Shown piece by piece: positions 1 to 8,093 of a stretch of 38,104 nt of DNA; positions within the stretch are counted from its first letter, which is position 1, and every line of letters begins with the position of its first letter. The DNA is taken from positions 1 through 38,104 of the forward strand of contig CAZEQJ010000029.1 of the NCBI GenBank assembly GCA_964514385.1, given 5' to 3'. The notes beneath the pieces are model-generated. The model saw only the letters and a program-made list of their open reading frames with translations, searched no databases and was not told the DNA's origin. The position numbers and the translations under genes are program-made. This stretch comes from CAZEQJ01 sp964514385 (lineage in GTDB: Bacteria; Bacteroidota; Bacteroidia; Cytophagales; Cyclobacteriaceae).

Positions 1-14
1 GGCAGCTTCCTGCC
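1..14 (-). terminator. possible terminator hairpin after gnd, at window edge
   Basis: A perfect 5-bp GC-rich stem (GGCAG / CTGCC) with a 4-base loop lies 23 bases beyond the gnd stop codon on the minus strand. Any T-run would fall outside the window, so intrinsic termination cannot be confirmed. Confidence 0.3.
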
Positions 15-36
15 GCATGTATGCTCTAAACATGTG

Positions 37-1434
37 TTATTTTTTTGACCACTCTGTGTGGTATACGCCTTTTTTATCTATTCGTTCGTAGGTATGCGAG
101 CCAAAATAATCACGTTGAGCCTGCACCATATTCATGGGCAGTAAATGTGTGGTCAGACTTGAGAAATACTGATAAGATGCTGAAGCTACCGGAGCTGCTA
201 TTTCATGGTCAACAGTGAATCTCACCAGAGCCTGGAGTCCTGAAATATTAATTTTCAGAGCTGATCGCAATGGGTCTGTGAAAAATAATATTGAGTTTTC
301 CGGATTATGCTCAAATGTAGTATAGATATCGTCTAGCATGGCGGCGCGGATGATACAGCCTCCACGCCATATTCTGGCGACCTCTTTCATGTCTATACCA
401 TAATCATACTCATCATTGGCAGCATGTATAAGGTGAAATCCCTGTGCATAACATAGGATAAACCCGGTATATAATGCCTTTTCCAGGTCGGAGATGAAGT
501 TTTCAGGCTGTGTGATATGTGCCTCCTTAGGGAAAAGGTATTCACCTGTTTCACGCAGCATTTTAAAGGAGGATATACCTCGAGCTGTTACCGCGGCATC
601 TATGGAAGGTATGGGTATACCCAGATCAAAGGCATTCTGCGAAGTCCACTTGCCAGTACCTTTTTGTTTACCTTTGTCCAGGATCAATTCTACCAGGTAT
701 TTTCCAGTATCAGGATCTTTTTCGGTCAGGATATCGCGTGTGATTTCTATCAGAAAAGACTGTAGCCTGCCTTCATTCCATTGGCCAAACAAATCTGACA
801 TACGCACATGATCCAGTCCGATCGATTTCATAGCTGCATATACCTCTGAAATGAGCTGCATCATGGCGTATTCAATGCCATTGTGCACCATTTTGACATA
901 GTTACCGGCAGAAGTGTTTCCGACAAAGGTGACGCATGGTTTTCCTTCTACTTTAGCTGCTGCAGCCTCCAGCATTGGTTTTACCATTTCATAGGAGTGC
1001 AGTGACCCTCCCGGCATAAGGCTTGGTCCTTTGCGGGCTCCTTCCGACCCTCCTGAGACACCCATGCCCATGAAATGAATTTTTCTTGCTGCCAGCTGCT
1101 CAAATCGCCGGTTGGTATCCTCAAAGAATGAATTACCTCCGTCGATGATGAGATCTCCTTCATCGATTACAGGCAGCAGGTCCTGGATTACGTGGTCTAC
1201 CGGAGGCCCTGCAGGCACGAGCAGCATGATTTTTCTCGGTGTTTCGAGATTTTCTACAAATTCAGACAATTGGTCCCAGGCATTTACACTGAAGGCATTG
1301 CCTTCTTTTTTAAAGGCTTCGCATTTTTCATTGTCAAGGTCAAAGCCGGCGACAGAAAATCCGTTTTCTGCCATATTCAGGGCAAAGTTTCTGCCCATAA
1401 CGCCTAAGCCGATAAGTCCGAACTGATATCCCAT
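37..1434 (-). CDS. gnd: 6-phosphogluconate dehydrogenase, decarboxylating
   Basis: Cytosolic oxidative pentose phosphate enzyme that converts 6-phosphogluconate to ribulose 5-phosphate with NADP+ as the usual acceptor. The 465 residues match the family's usual length. The N-terminus has the Rossmann motif GLGVMGRNFALNM. The substrate-binding MGVSGGSEGARKGPSLMPGG and the catalytic KMVHNGIEYAMM segment with its Lys and Asn follow, and the C-terminal helical domain carries WRGGCIIRA. It is the last gene of a dense minus-strand run. Its ATG overlaps the stop of the upstream rpiB-type gene by one base, which suggests translational coupling. That neighbour would act on the ribulose 5-phosphate made here. 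Confidence 0.96.
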   Translation of the reverse strand: MGYQFGLIGLGVMGRNFALNMAENGFSVAGFDLDNEKCEAFKKEGNAFSVNAWDQLSEFVENLETPRKIMLLVPAGPPVDHVIQDLLPVIDEGDLIIDGGNSFFEDTNRRFEQLAARKIHFMGMGVSGGSEGARKGPSLMPGGSLHSYEMVKPMLEAAAAKVEGKPCVTFVGNTSAGNYVKMVHNGIEYAMMQLISEVYAAMKSIGLDHVRMSDLFGQWNEGRLQSFLIEITRDILTEKDPDTGKYLVELILDKGKQKGTGKWTSQNAFDLGIPIPSIDAAVTARGISSFKMLRETGEYLFPKEAHITQPENFISDLEKALYTGFILCYAQGFHLIHAANDEYDYGIDMKEVARIWRGGCIIRAAMLDDIYTTFEHNPENSILFFTDPLRSALKINISGLQALVRFTVDHEIAAPVASASYQYFSSLTTHLLPMNMVQAQRDYFGSHTYERIDKKGVYHTEWSKK

Positions 1435-1889
1435 TATTTCATGTTCTGCATTTCAAAATCTGATACTTTTTTCATTCTTCTAAGCTGCCGCTCTGCCGCT
1501 TCATAGTTGGCATCGAGATAAGCTTTTACCAACTCAAATACCAGCGCTTCACCAATGACTCGACCACCCAGGCATATCAGGTTCATGTCGTCATGTTCCA
1601 CACCCTGCCGGGCGCTGTAGGTTTCGGTAACAACCGACGCTCTTACGTTTTTATATTTATTTGCGACGATGGAGGCACCAACACCACTTCCACACAGTCC
1701 AATGCCACGGTCTACTTCCCTGTTGCCGACAGCCTTTGCCAGCGGGATGATAAAATCAGGGAAGTCATCTGATGGGTCATATTCGAAAGCTCCAAAGTCA
1801 ATAACCTCATGACCCTGAGATTCTATTATTTCTACCACTTTTTGCTTCAATGGCCATCCTCCATGATCGGTAGCTATGCCTATTTTCAT
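1434..1889 (-). CDS. rpiB: RpiB/LacA/LacB-family sugar-phosphate isomerase
   Basis: Probable ribose 5-phosphate isomerase B, interconverting ribulose 5-phosphate and ribose 5-phosphate. The 151 residues match the family. An N-terminal ATDHGG phosphate/substrate motif is followed by LCGSGVGASIVANK, with the active-site Cys, and by ARQGVEHDDMN and CLGGRVIG. The HDDMN variant differs from the H-N-D-x-N of E. coli RpiB and marks a different subgroup, so a related sugar-phosphate substrate cannot be excluded. The gene overlaps gldC upstream by 4 bases and gnd downstream by 1 base. The pairing with gnd supports a pentose phosphate role. Confidence 0.88.
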   Translation of the reverse strand: MKIGIATDHGGWPLKQKVVEIIESQGHEVIDFGAFEYDPSDDFPDFIIPLAKAVGNREVDRGIGLCGSGVGASIVANKYKNVRASVVTETYSARQGVEHDDMNLICLGGRVIGEALVFELVKAYLDANYEAAERQLRRMKKVSDFEMQNMK

Positions 1890-2218
1890 GATTCGTAATC
1901 TTTTTTGATGTGTTCTACAAACAAATCACAGAGCTCGTTCAGCTTCTGAGACATAAATTCATCTCCGGTTGAGTTCAATATGCTTTGTGCCATCCCACCA
2001 AGTGAGTCAATGTAGTATCTTTTCATATCGTCTACAGCCATATCCTTGGTCCAGAGATCTATGCGTAGCGTATTTTTTTGCTTATGATCCCATAGTGAAA
2101 GGCTAATACTTTTAGTCGGTTCGGGGACGGTAGTTTGTTCACTGGCATACCAGGTGATTTCCTCCGGAACCCGGTTGTCATCCAGCGTCACTTCAAATAC
2201 AATATCACTTTTTGTCAT
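1886..2218 (-). CDS. gldC: gliding motility protein GldC
   Basis: A small 110-residue protein recognised by overall similarity to Bacteroidota GldC, with the opening KSDIVFEVTLDDNRVPEEI and the segment DLWTKDMAVDDMKRYY. It has no signal peptide or membrane segment, so it should be cytoplasmic. GldC supports gliding in Flavobacterium, but its biochemical role is unresolved. In flavobacteria it often sits beside the lipoprotein gene gldB. Here the upstream neighbour is instead an M48 lipoprotein protease. Its ATG shares one base with the stop of that gene, so the two are probably translated together. Confidence 0.85.
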   Translation of the reverse strand: MTKSDIVFEVTLDDNRVPEEITWYASEQTTVPEPTKSISLSLWDHKQKNTLRIDLWTKDMAVDDMKRYYIDSLGGMAQSILNSTGDEFMSQKLNELCDLFVEHIKKDYES

Positions 2219-3042
2219 CAGGGTAAACTTGATTTAAAGGTTTCATAACTGTCAGGGGAGAGGTAGCCGGCTTCACATCCCAATGCAGCTGCCTGCTCTT
2301 CTATAGCAGTTACCCTGTTTTCCGGACAGGGATGGGTGCTAAGCCATTCCGTTGCGGTAACTGCACCGCAACCTAACCCCTCTGCTTCCAGCTTTCTGAA
2401 AAATCCGGCTACGCCGGTACAGGAATATTCTGTGTCTGCTGAGTATCTCACCGCATATTCATCGGCCTCAGACTCATTGGATCGGGTGAAGCTGAGAACA
2501 CTCAGGTTACCTGCAAGCGCTGCTACTATAGAACCCAGTTCACTGGGGTTTTCTCCCAGCAGTATACTGGTAATAATTTGTATGCCATAAACACGCTGCA
2601 ATACCTCTGCGCTGTGCCTTCTGTCTGCATGTGCAATCTCATGACCCAATACCCCAACAAGTTCATCTTCGGATTCCAGGTACTTAATAAGCCCGGTATA
2701 TACGAATATATGCCCTCCCGGAGTAGCAAAAGCATTTAGTACCGAGTCATTATGTATGATGTTGATCTTATTGATGTAGTCAAATTCTGCATTAAAGCGT
2801 ACATCATCGGAGGCCAGAAGTGGCGCCAGCATGCCACGGATATAGGTATAGGCATCAGCATATTCATCCTGATCGAGTATGATCACATCAGGGTTAGCAA
2901 AGAATTCGTCGCTTACCTGCTGACCAAGCTCAATCTCCTGGTCAAGTGACATCAGGATAAACTGAGGGGCATCTTCCCCGCAACTTGAAAACATTAAAAA
3001 TATCAGGGTAAACAAAAAGAGTGAAATGATTTTTGTTTTCAT
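2218..3042 (-). CDS. M48-family zinc metalloprotease lipoprotein
   Basis: A 274-residue predicted lipoprotein protease. The N-terminus is a type II signal peptide whose lipobox FSSC puts the lipidated Cys at residue 21, so the enzyme should be membrane-anchored on the periplasmic side. The HExxH zinc motif is HEIAH at residues 134-138. The third ligand region, NESEADEYA, follows near residues 189-197, in the spacing typical of M48 (BepA/LoiP-like) peptidases. These usually perform quality control of envelope proteins. No TPR domain is present, so this is a minimal form. It overlaps ribF upstream by 4 bases and gldC downstream by 1 base. Confidence 0.9.
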   Translation of the reverse strand: MKTKIISLFLFTLIFLMFSSCGEDAPQFILMSLDQEIELGQQVSDEFFANPDVIILDQDEYADAYTYIRGMLAPLLASDDVRFNAEFDYINKINIIHNDSVLNAFATPGGHIFVYTGLIKYLESEDELVGVLGHEIAHADRRHSAEVLQRVYGIQIITSILLGENPSELGSIVAALAGNLSVLSFTRSNESEADEYAVRYSADTEYSCTGVAGFFRKLEAEGLGCGAVTATEWLSTHPCPENRVTAIEEQAAALGCEAGYLSPDSYETFKSSLP

Positions 3043-3974
3043 ACAATTATATCGTTTAATACTTTTCGCGTCATTTCTTCATCTATCTGCAGCTGTTTTT
3101 TCAACTCTTCCATCGAGTCAAACTTGATGTCTTCACGGGTTCGCTGTATAAAAGATAAAGTTAATGCCTTATCGTAAAGATCGCCATCAAAATCGAATAA
3201 ATACACCTCTATTTTCACCTCTTCACGGTTCAATGTAGGCCTTGGCCCTATGTAAGTCATCGATGGCCAGCGTTGTCCCCCGACATCTGCTAAAGTCGCG
3301 TAAACGCCATGTGCAGGAATGAGCTTGGTTTCTTCAACCGGTACAATATTGGCCGTAGGGTATTGCAGTTGTCTGCCTATCTTGTCACCATGCACCACTA
3401 TCCCGGTTATGGTATAGTACTGTCCGAGATATTCATTGGCAATATCAAGAGATCCTTCCATCAGGGCTTTCCTGATTTTGGAGCTGCTTACTGCAACATC
3501 GTCAATGTCCTGCTCCGGAATTTCTTCTATTTTAAATCCATATTCATGAGCATGCTCACGGAGGTACTCGAAGCTGCCTTCCCGATTGCGGCCAAACCGA
3601 TGGTCATATCCAATTACCAGCATCTCAGTGCCAATTTTCTCAACCAACACCTTTTGGATAAACTCATGGCTGGTGAGGGAAGCAAACTCACGTGTAAATT
3701 CTATTTTAATGATATGGTCAAGCCCGACTTCTTCGAGTAGTTGCACCTTTTCTTCAAAAGAGGAGAGCATTTTGATTTCTTCGCCCGGATTTATGATGCG
3801 TCTGGGATGCGGCCAGAAGGTGATCAGTATCGACTCTCCGTTTTTTTCTTTAGCTACGTTGATGATTTTACGGAGTATGGCACGGTGTCCGATATGTACG
3901 CCATCAAAGGTGCCGCTCGTCACCACGGGGTGTCTGAATGCAGGCAGACTATCTATTCCGTCATGAATGAGCAT
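3039..3974 (-). CDS. ribF: bifunctional riboflavin kinase / FAD synthetase
   Basis: Cytosolic enzyme that phosphorylates riboflavin to FMN and adenylates FMN to FAD. The 311 residues match the bifunctional form. The N-terminal nucleotidyltransferase domain has VTSGTFDGVHIGHRAIL and, further on, the SSSKIR segment. The C-terminal flavokinase domain begins near residue 185, with GDKIGRQLQYPTANI and a GVYAT segment. It overlaps truB upstream by 14 bases and the M48 gene downstream by 4. ribF next to truB is a common bacterial pairing. Confidence 0.95.
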   Translation of the reverse strand: MLIHDGIDSLPAFRHPVVTSGTFDGVHIGHRAILRKIINVAKEKNGESILITFWPHPRRIINPGEEIKMLSSFEEKVQLLEEVGLDHIIKIEFTREFASLTSHEFIQKVLVEKIGTEMLVIGYDHRFGRNREGSFEYLREHAHEYGFKIEEIPEQDIDDVAVSSSKIRKALMEGSLDIANEYLGQYYTITGIVVHGDKIGRQLQYPTANIVPVEETKLIPAHGVYATLADVGGQRWPSMTYIGPRPTLNREEVKIEVYLFDFDGDLYDKALTLSFIQRTREDIKFDSMEELKKQLQIDEEMTRKVLNDIIV

Positions 3975-4650
3975 ATGCTTCCCACGATTTTTGAAATTCC
4001 TCTACAGATATAGCGTCACCGACATTAAAATCACCAATAGCTTCACGACGCAGGGAGGTAAGTACACCGACAGTACCGATATGGGCAGCAAAATCACGTA
4101 CCAGACTTCTGACGTATGTGCCCTTCGAGCAGCGAAGAGAAAAGCTGATATTGGGAAGGTCAATTGCAGTGATGGTGAAGCTTTCAATGATGATATGCCT
4201 GGGTTCTACTTCCACTTCTTTTCCTTCTCTCGCCAGATCGTACAGCCTTTTGCCACCTTTCTTAACAGCCGAAAACATAGGTGGCAGTTGAGTCTGATCG
4301 CCAAGAAACTTAGCAGTGGCACCTCTTACAATTTCTTCGTTCAAGTGATCCACAGGTGCCCGCTCTGACACCTCTTTTTCCAAATCAAAGGAAGGGGTGG
4401 TCTCACCCAGTCTGATCACACCGGTGTACGTTTTATCCATACCCATATATGAGTTGATCTGTTTGGTTTTTTTACCAGCGCAAATGATCAGAAGTCCGGT
4501 TGCAAGCGGATCAAGTGTGCCTGCATGACCAACCTTTTTTATTTTTGTAATGTTTCGTATTTTTTTGACTACATCAAATGATGTCCAGCGATAAGACTTG
4601 TCCAACAGCATCACAAAACCCTCTTCATATGACCCGTTCACTGGATTCAT
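3961..4650 (-). CDS. truB: tRNA pseudouridine(55) synthase TruB
   Basis: Isomerises U55 to pseudouridine in the T-loop of tRNAs. The 229-residue protein has the early motif GFVMLLDKSYRWTS and the catalytic motif GHAGTLDPLATG, with the nucleophilic Asp at residue 47. The later SFSLRCSKGTYVRSLVRD segment is also typical. It is short because it lacks a C-terminal PUA-like extension, as is usual in Bacteroidota. Its start overlaps the uppP stop by 4 bases. Confidence 0.95.
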   Translation of the reverse strand: MNPVNGSYEEGFVMLLDKSYRWTSFDVVKKIRNITKIKKVGHAGTLDPLATGLLIICAGKKTKQINSYMGMDKTYTGVIRLGETTPSFDLEKEVSERAPVDHLNEEIVRGATAKFLGDQTQLPPMFSAVKKGGKRLYDLAREGKEVEVEPRHIIIESFTITAIDLPNISFSLRCSKGTYVRSLVRDFAAHIGTVGVLTSLRREAIGDFNVGDAISVEEFQKSWEAYAHS

Positions 4651-5441
4651 ACCACCAGAAATATGAAGCCGCTAAAGGCTACTACCAGACAATAGATGGC
4701 AAAATAGATGAGGCGTCCCTTTTGTACCAGTTTTATCATCCACTGACAGGCAAATAAACCTGAGATAAAGGCAGCAACAAAGCCGAGTGCCAGTGGGGCC
4801 CAGCCAATGGTAGAAGTGCCAATACTTCCGGAGTAATCCATAATTTCCAGAATGGAGGCGCCCATGATGGGAATAAGCACCATAAGGAAAGAAAAACGGG
4901 CAGCATCATCGCGGTTGATGCGCATCAGCAGGGCGGTAGATATGGTAGCCCCTGACCGGGAAATGCCGGGGATGATGGCAATGGCTTGTGCGGTTCCGAT
5001 GATCAAGGCTCTGGGATAGTTTACTTTTCCATCCTTTGCTCCTGCAAAATGTGTAAAAAGCAGAAGCATTCCCGTTACCAGCAGGGCGCTACTCACAAGC
5101 AACAGATTACCCGCAAACAGCATGTCGATATGATCTTCAAAAAGCAGGCCCACTATAACTACAGGGATAGCACTTAATAAAATTTTATACCCGAGGCTAG
5201 CTGCCTCCGTTTTTCTGAACAGGATGACATCACGGGTAATGTCAAAAATTGTCTTACGATATATTACAACTGTCGCCAGTGCAGTCGCCAGATGCACCAG
5301 AATGGAAAAAAGAACAGAACTTTCCTTCAGTTCAACACCAAGTACCATCTTGGACAATTCGATGTGGCCGCTTGAACTTACCGGTAAAAACTCTGTCAAT
5401 CCTTGTATGATGCCAATAAGAATGGCTTCAATGATATTCAT
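4647..5441 (-). CDS. uppP: undecaprenyl-diphosphate phosphatase
   Basis: Multi-pass inner-membrane enzyme that dephosphorylates undecaprenyl diphosphate to recycle the lipid carrier for peptidoglycan and other envelope polymers. The 264 residues show about eight hydrophobic segments. The two family signatures are present: GLTEFLPVSSSGH at residues 14-26 and PGISRSGAT near residue 158. It sits between truB and a DUF3098 gene, with 4-base overlaps on both sides. The right-hand dcw cluster of this window consumes and releases the same lipid carrier. Confidence 0.95.
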   Translation of the reverse strand: MNIIEAILIGIIQGLTEFLPVSSSGHIELSKMVLGVELKESSVLFSILVHLATALATVVIYRKTIFDITRDVILFRKTEAASLGYKILLSAIPVVIVGLLFEDHIDMLFAGNLLLVSSALLVTGMLLLFTHFAGAKDGKVNYPRALIIGTAQAIAIIPGISRSGATISTALLMRINRDDAARFSFLMVLIPIMGASILEIMDYSGSIGTSTIGWAPLALGFVAAFISGLFACQWMIKLVQKGRLIYFAIYCLVVAFSGFIFLVV

Positions 5442-5647
5442 TTAGATTTACCGGGATAGAGAATGGCAAAGAATTCTACGATAAATCCCACCATAACAAT
5501 TATGGGCCCCAGGGTGAGCCCCATGAATCCAAAGCCATGGGTTTTTGGATCATTTGCCATGATGAACAGGCCAATCACAATGGTTAGTATACCGGCGATC
5601 ATCAGCAGGTAGTTTTGCTTTCCAAAAGGTAGTTTTTCTTTGCTCAT
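5438..5647 (-). CDS. DUF3098 family two-TM membrane protein
   Basis: A 69-residue protein with a short basic N-terminus (MSKEKLPFGKQNY) and two hydrophobic helices at about residues 13-30 and 40-62, joined by a loop containing NDPKTHGFGF. This matches the DUF3098 family, which is widespread in Bacteroidota and commonly lies between ftsX and uppP, as here. No function is known. Conservation of the neighbourhood suggests a role in the envelope or division apparatus, but that is inference. It begins 2 bases after ftsX ends and overlaps uppP by 4. Confidence 0.85.
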   Translation of the reverse strand: MSKEKLPFGKQNYLLMIAGILTIVIGLFIMANDPKTHGFGFMGLTLGPIIVMVGFIVEFFAILYPGKSK

Positions 5648-5649
5648 AA

Positions 5650-6537
5650 TTAATAAAGGTCGTCGAGTGACATTTTCATATATCGGTTCAATGCCTGTGA
5701 GGCACTAACCACACTAAGTACAGCTGAAACCGCTAAAATGATTGTAAAAATAATGGCAAGAAGCTGATAATCAAAGATTCCCGCCAGTTCCTCTACCTGG
5801 TTTTTAGCATTTTCAAGTATTACAAACAATATACCACTGGCCAGGATCCCTGCCAGCAAGCCCTGCATAAAGGCACGGTTCAAAAAGGGGCGACGTATAA
5901 ATCCCTTGGTTGCACCTACCAGCTGCATACTCCGGATCAGGAATCGCTGTGAAAAAAGGGCCAGACGTATCGTATTATTAATCAATACAATCACAACGAT
6001 GATTAGCAGTATGGCGATAGAAACGACAATTAATGCCACACGGCTGATATTCTGATTAATCTGTTCTGTCAGGTCCTGGATATAGGTGACTTCATATATT
6101 CCATCGACCCGTTCGAGTTCTGCCTTTAAGGTTGATAGCTGTGCTTCTGTCTGATACTCTTCATTAATTTTCATGCTGAACACCGGCCGAAGTGGATTTT
6201 CGTCAAGAAAACCGACAAAATCATCTCCCGTGGCTTCCTTGAGTAACTCCGCAGCATCATCACGTGAGGTAAAAGTAAGCGCATTGTCTGCTTGTGACCG
6301 GTAGGTGCTGCCCTCTAGCAGGCCCTCGATCTGACGAATCTTATTGGTTGTGGCGTCTTGCTCCAGAAATACCTGAATCTCGATGTTTTCCCGCAGCTGC
6401 TGCGTAAAGGTACTGCCAAAGGCAATAATGACTACAAAAAGCCCAAATACTACCATGCTGAGCGTGGTTGAAAAAACCACACTCACTACTGGGTAGGATC
6501 CTAATCTCTTTTTTCTGATTTTCTGCCCGGCTGCCAT
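5650..6537 (-). CDS. ftsX: cell division protein FtsX (permease-like)
   Basis: A 295-residue membrane protein with the FtsX layout: a cytoplasmic basic N-terminus (KIRKKRLGSYP), TM1 around residues 18-40, a large periplasmic domain to about residue 165, then three TM helices in the C-terminal FtsX/MacB-type permease domain. With the ATPase FtsE, FtsX controls peptidoglycan hydrolases at the septum. No ftsE lies nearby, so the partner must be encoded elsewhere. The gene starts 25 bases downstream of the probable anti-sigma factor gene and may be co-transcribed with it. Confidence 0.92.
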   Translation of the reverse strand: MAAGQKIRKKRLGSYPVVSVVFSTTLSMVVFGLFVVIIAFGSTFTQQLRENIEIQVFLEQDATTNKIRQIEGLLEGSTYRSQADNALTFTSRDDAAELLKEATGDDFVGFLDENPLRPVFSMKINEEYQTEAQLSTLKAELERVDGIYEVTYIQDLTEQINQNISRVALIVVSIAILLIIVVIVLINNTIRLALFSQRFLIRSMQLVGATKGFIRRPFLNRAFMQGLLAGILASGILFVILENAKNQVEELAGIFDYQLLAIIFTIILAVSAVLSVVSASQALNRYMKMSLDDLY

Positions 6538-6562
6538 TTACTGGCAAAAGTAGTGAATAAAA

Positions 6563-7456
6563 TTATTTACTCTTAGCAACTTCCAGTTCATTGACCAGTT
6601 CAGGGTCTGTAATCTCGATCAATGGGAGCGGTTTGATGGTAGGTCGTATAAAATAAAAACGACCTTCGTAGTTGAAAAATAGTTTTTTCTCACTTTGGGC
6701 AATTAATTCGATGATCTCATATGGTGAGTCGTATGAACCATAGAGATAGAGCTTTGACTCGGAGAATTTATAGTGAAAATCAAGTGCCTCGTCTCTTAGT
6801 GTAGCTACTTCAATATGATCAGACTCTGTTTTTATTTCAGCTATTTCGGGAGCTGAATTTGATTTTATTTCATCTGTTTCCGGATTATTCTCAGAGGTAA
6901 GCTCTTCCGGTATGCTGGGTAGCTGTATGCTGATGTTGGTGTCGGTTGGGAATGATGCCTGATTTGAGGCCAGAACCTCAACACTCTCCGCATCCTCATT
7001 CACTTGTTGCTGATCCGCCAATATCGGAGACTTTTCATCATCCTCAATTAAAGGTTTTGGTATTGACGGTGCAGGCGTAATCTCAGGTAAAGCCGTGTTT
7101 TGTTCACCAAAGGAAATGTAAGCCGGTTCTCCTGCTTTTTCGTTAGCAAAGAAATTATTGTAGAGCAATACACTTCCACTGAGGGCTATAGTGGTAGCAA
7201 CAGTTGCTACGATGCCATTAGAAGAAAGGAGCGTGGCTAATAAACTACCCGGCACTTTTACAGATTCCAGCCTCATCTTCAATTGTTGCTTCCTGTAATT
7301 TTTAAGTCCACGTACAACTTCGGTTTGAAAATCGAATTCTTGTTTGAGGGATGGATCACTTTTGAGGGCATCATTCAGGCTGATGATCTCTTTCTCCGAG
7401 AGTTGCCCTTCGAAATAGCGGTGTAAAAGTTCTTCAAAATTCGGGTTATGTGCCAT
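6563..7456 (-). CDS. probable membrane anti-sigma factor
   Basis: A 297-residue single-pass membrane protein without a clear catalytic motif. Residues 5-65 are a charged helical cytoplasmic segment (NFEELLHRYFEGQLSEKE) of the kind seen at the start of Bacteroidota anti-sigma factors. A TM helix follows at about residues 80-100. Then comes a long acidic, Pro/Ser-rich periplasmic linker (residues 105-220) and a compact C-terminal domain (about 225-290). It begins 2 bases after the ECF sigma gene ends, and this position is the main reason for the call. The cognate signal is unknown. Confidence 0.65.
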   Translation of the reverse strand: MAHNPNFEELLHRYFEGQLSEKEIISLNDALKSDPSLKQEFDFQTEVVRGLKNYRKQQLKMRLESVKVPGSLLATLLSSNGIVATVATTIALSGSVLLYNNFFANEKAGEPAYISFGEQNTALPEITPAPSIPKPLIEDDEKSPILADQQQVNEDAESVEVLASNQASFPTDTNISIQLPSIPEELTSENNPETDEIKSNSAPEIAEIKTESDHIEVATLRDEALDFHYKFSESKLYLYGSYDSPYEIIELIAQSEKKLFFNYEGRFYFIRPTIKPLPLIEITDPELVNELEVAKSK

Positions 7457-7458
7457 AA

Positions 7459-7998
7459 TTAATCCAGAAAATCGCTCTCGGTATATTTTTCCTTAATTAA
7501 TTGATCCAGTTTTTTCTTACACTTATATTTTTTACTCTTTGCGGTATCAGCATTGGCAAAACCAAGCATCTCCGCTATTTTATCCATATTTAACCCATCA
7601 AAATAATAATAGGTCAACATTTTTTTACAAGTATCACCTAATGAGTCAATGCATTCATTTATCAGCCGAATGCGTTCCTTCGAATCGTGATTTTGAAAGT
7701 CCTCACCATCGACTACTTCGTTGGTATGACGCGCTTTCTTGTCGAGCTCCTTATTCCACAGATTTTTACAAATGCTGTAGAGGTACGTAGAGATCTTCGA
7801 AGTCAGGGTAAGCTGATCGCTGACAATCTTTTGCCAGAATACTATCAGGGCCTCCTGAAAAATATCCTTGGCTTCATCCTCCGTACCCTGGTTATTCCGT
7901 ACAAGTTTTACCATCATCCGGTAGTTTTTTTTGTACAAATAATCCAGGGCTTTCTCATCCCCCCTTCTGATTCGCTCTATGACCTCTGCGTCCTTCAT
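7459..7998 (-). CDS. ECF-type RNA polymerase sigma factor
   Basis: A 179-residue sigma-70-family protein of the usual ECF length. Region 2 covers about residues 5-85, with the DEAKDIFQEALIVFWQK core-binding segment. Region 4 covers about residues 115-170 and holds the HTH (LNMDKIAEMLGFANADTAKSK) that recognises the -35-like element. It is the first gene of the minus-strand run, followed immediately by its likely anti-sigma factor and then ftsX, DUF3098 and uppP. The arrangement suggests an envelope-linked regulon and possible autoregulation. A TAnnnTTTG-like sequence lies upstream but lacks a spaced -33 partner, so no promoter is called. Confidence 0.9.
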   Translation of the reverse strand: MKDAEVIERIRRGDEKALDYLYKKNYRMMVKLVRNNQGTEDEAKDIFQEALIVFWQKIVSDQLTLTSKISTYLYSICKNLWNKELDKKARHTNEVVDGEDFQNHDSKERIRLINECIDSLGDTCKKMLTYYYFDGLNMDKIAEMLGFANADTAKSKKYKCKKKLDQLIKEKYTESDFLD

Positions 7999-8093
7999 TT
8001 ATACACTTTGCCGTATGAAGGTAACCAGAATTTCGATCAAATAGTAGTTTTACAAGGATGAATAGTAAAAAACCGCTAATATTTAATGTAAGG

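Noticed and set aside
494..811. Plus-strand open frames opposite gnd
   Set aside because: They are antisense shadows of a conserved gene with no family similarity.
8020..8045. Promoter for the ECF sigma factor gene (TACTATTTG-like on the minus strand)
   Set aside because: It has one base too many between TA and TTTG and the only nearby TTG is about 6 bases away, so spacing is wrong.
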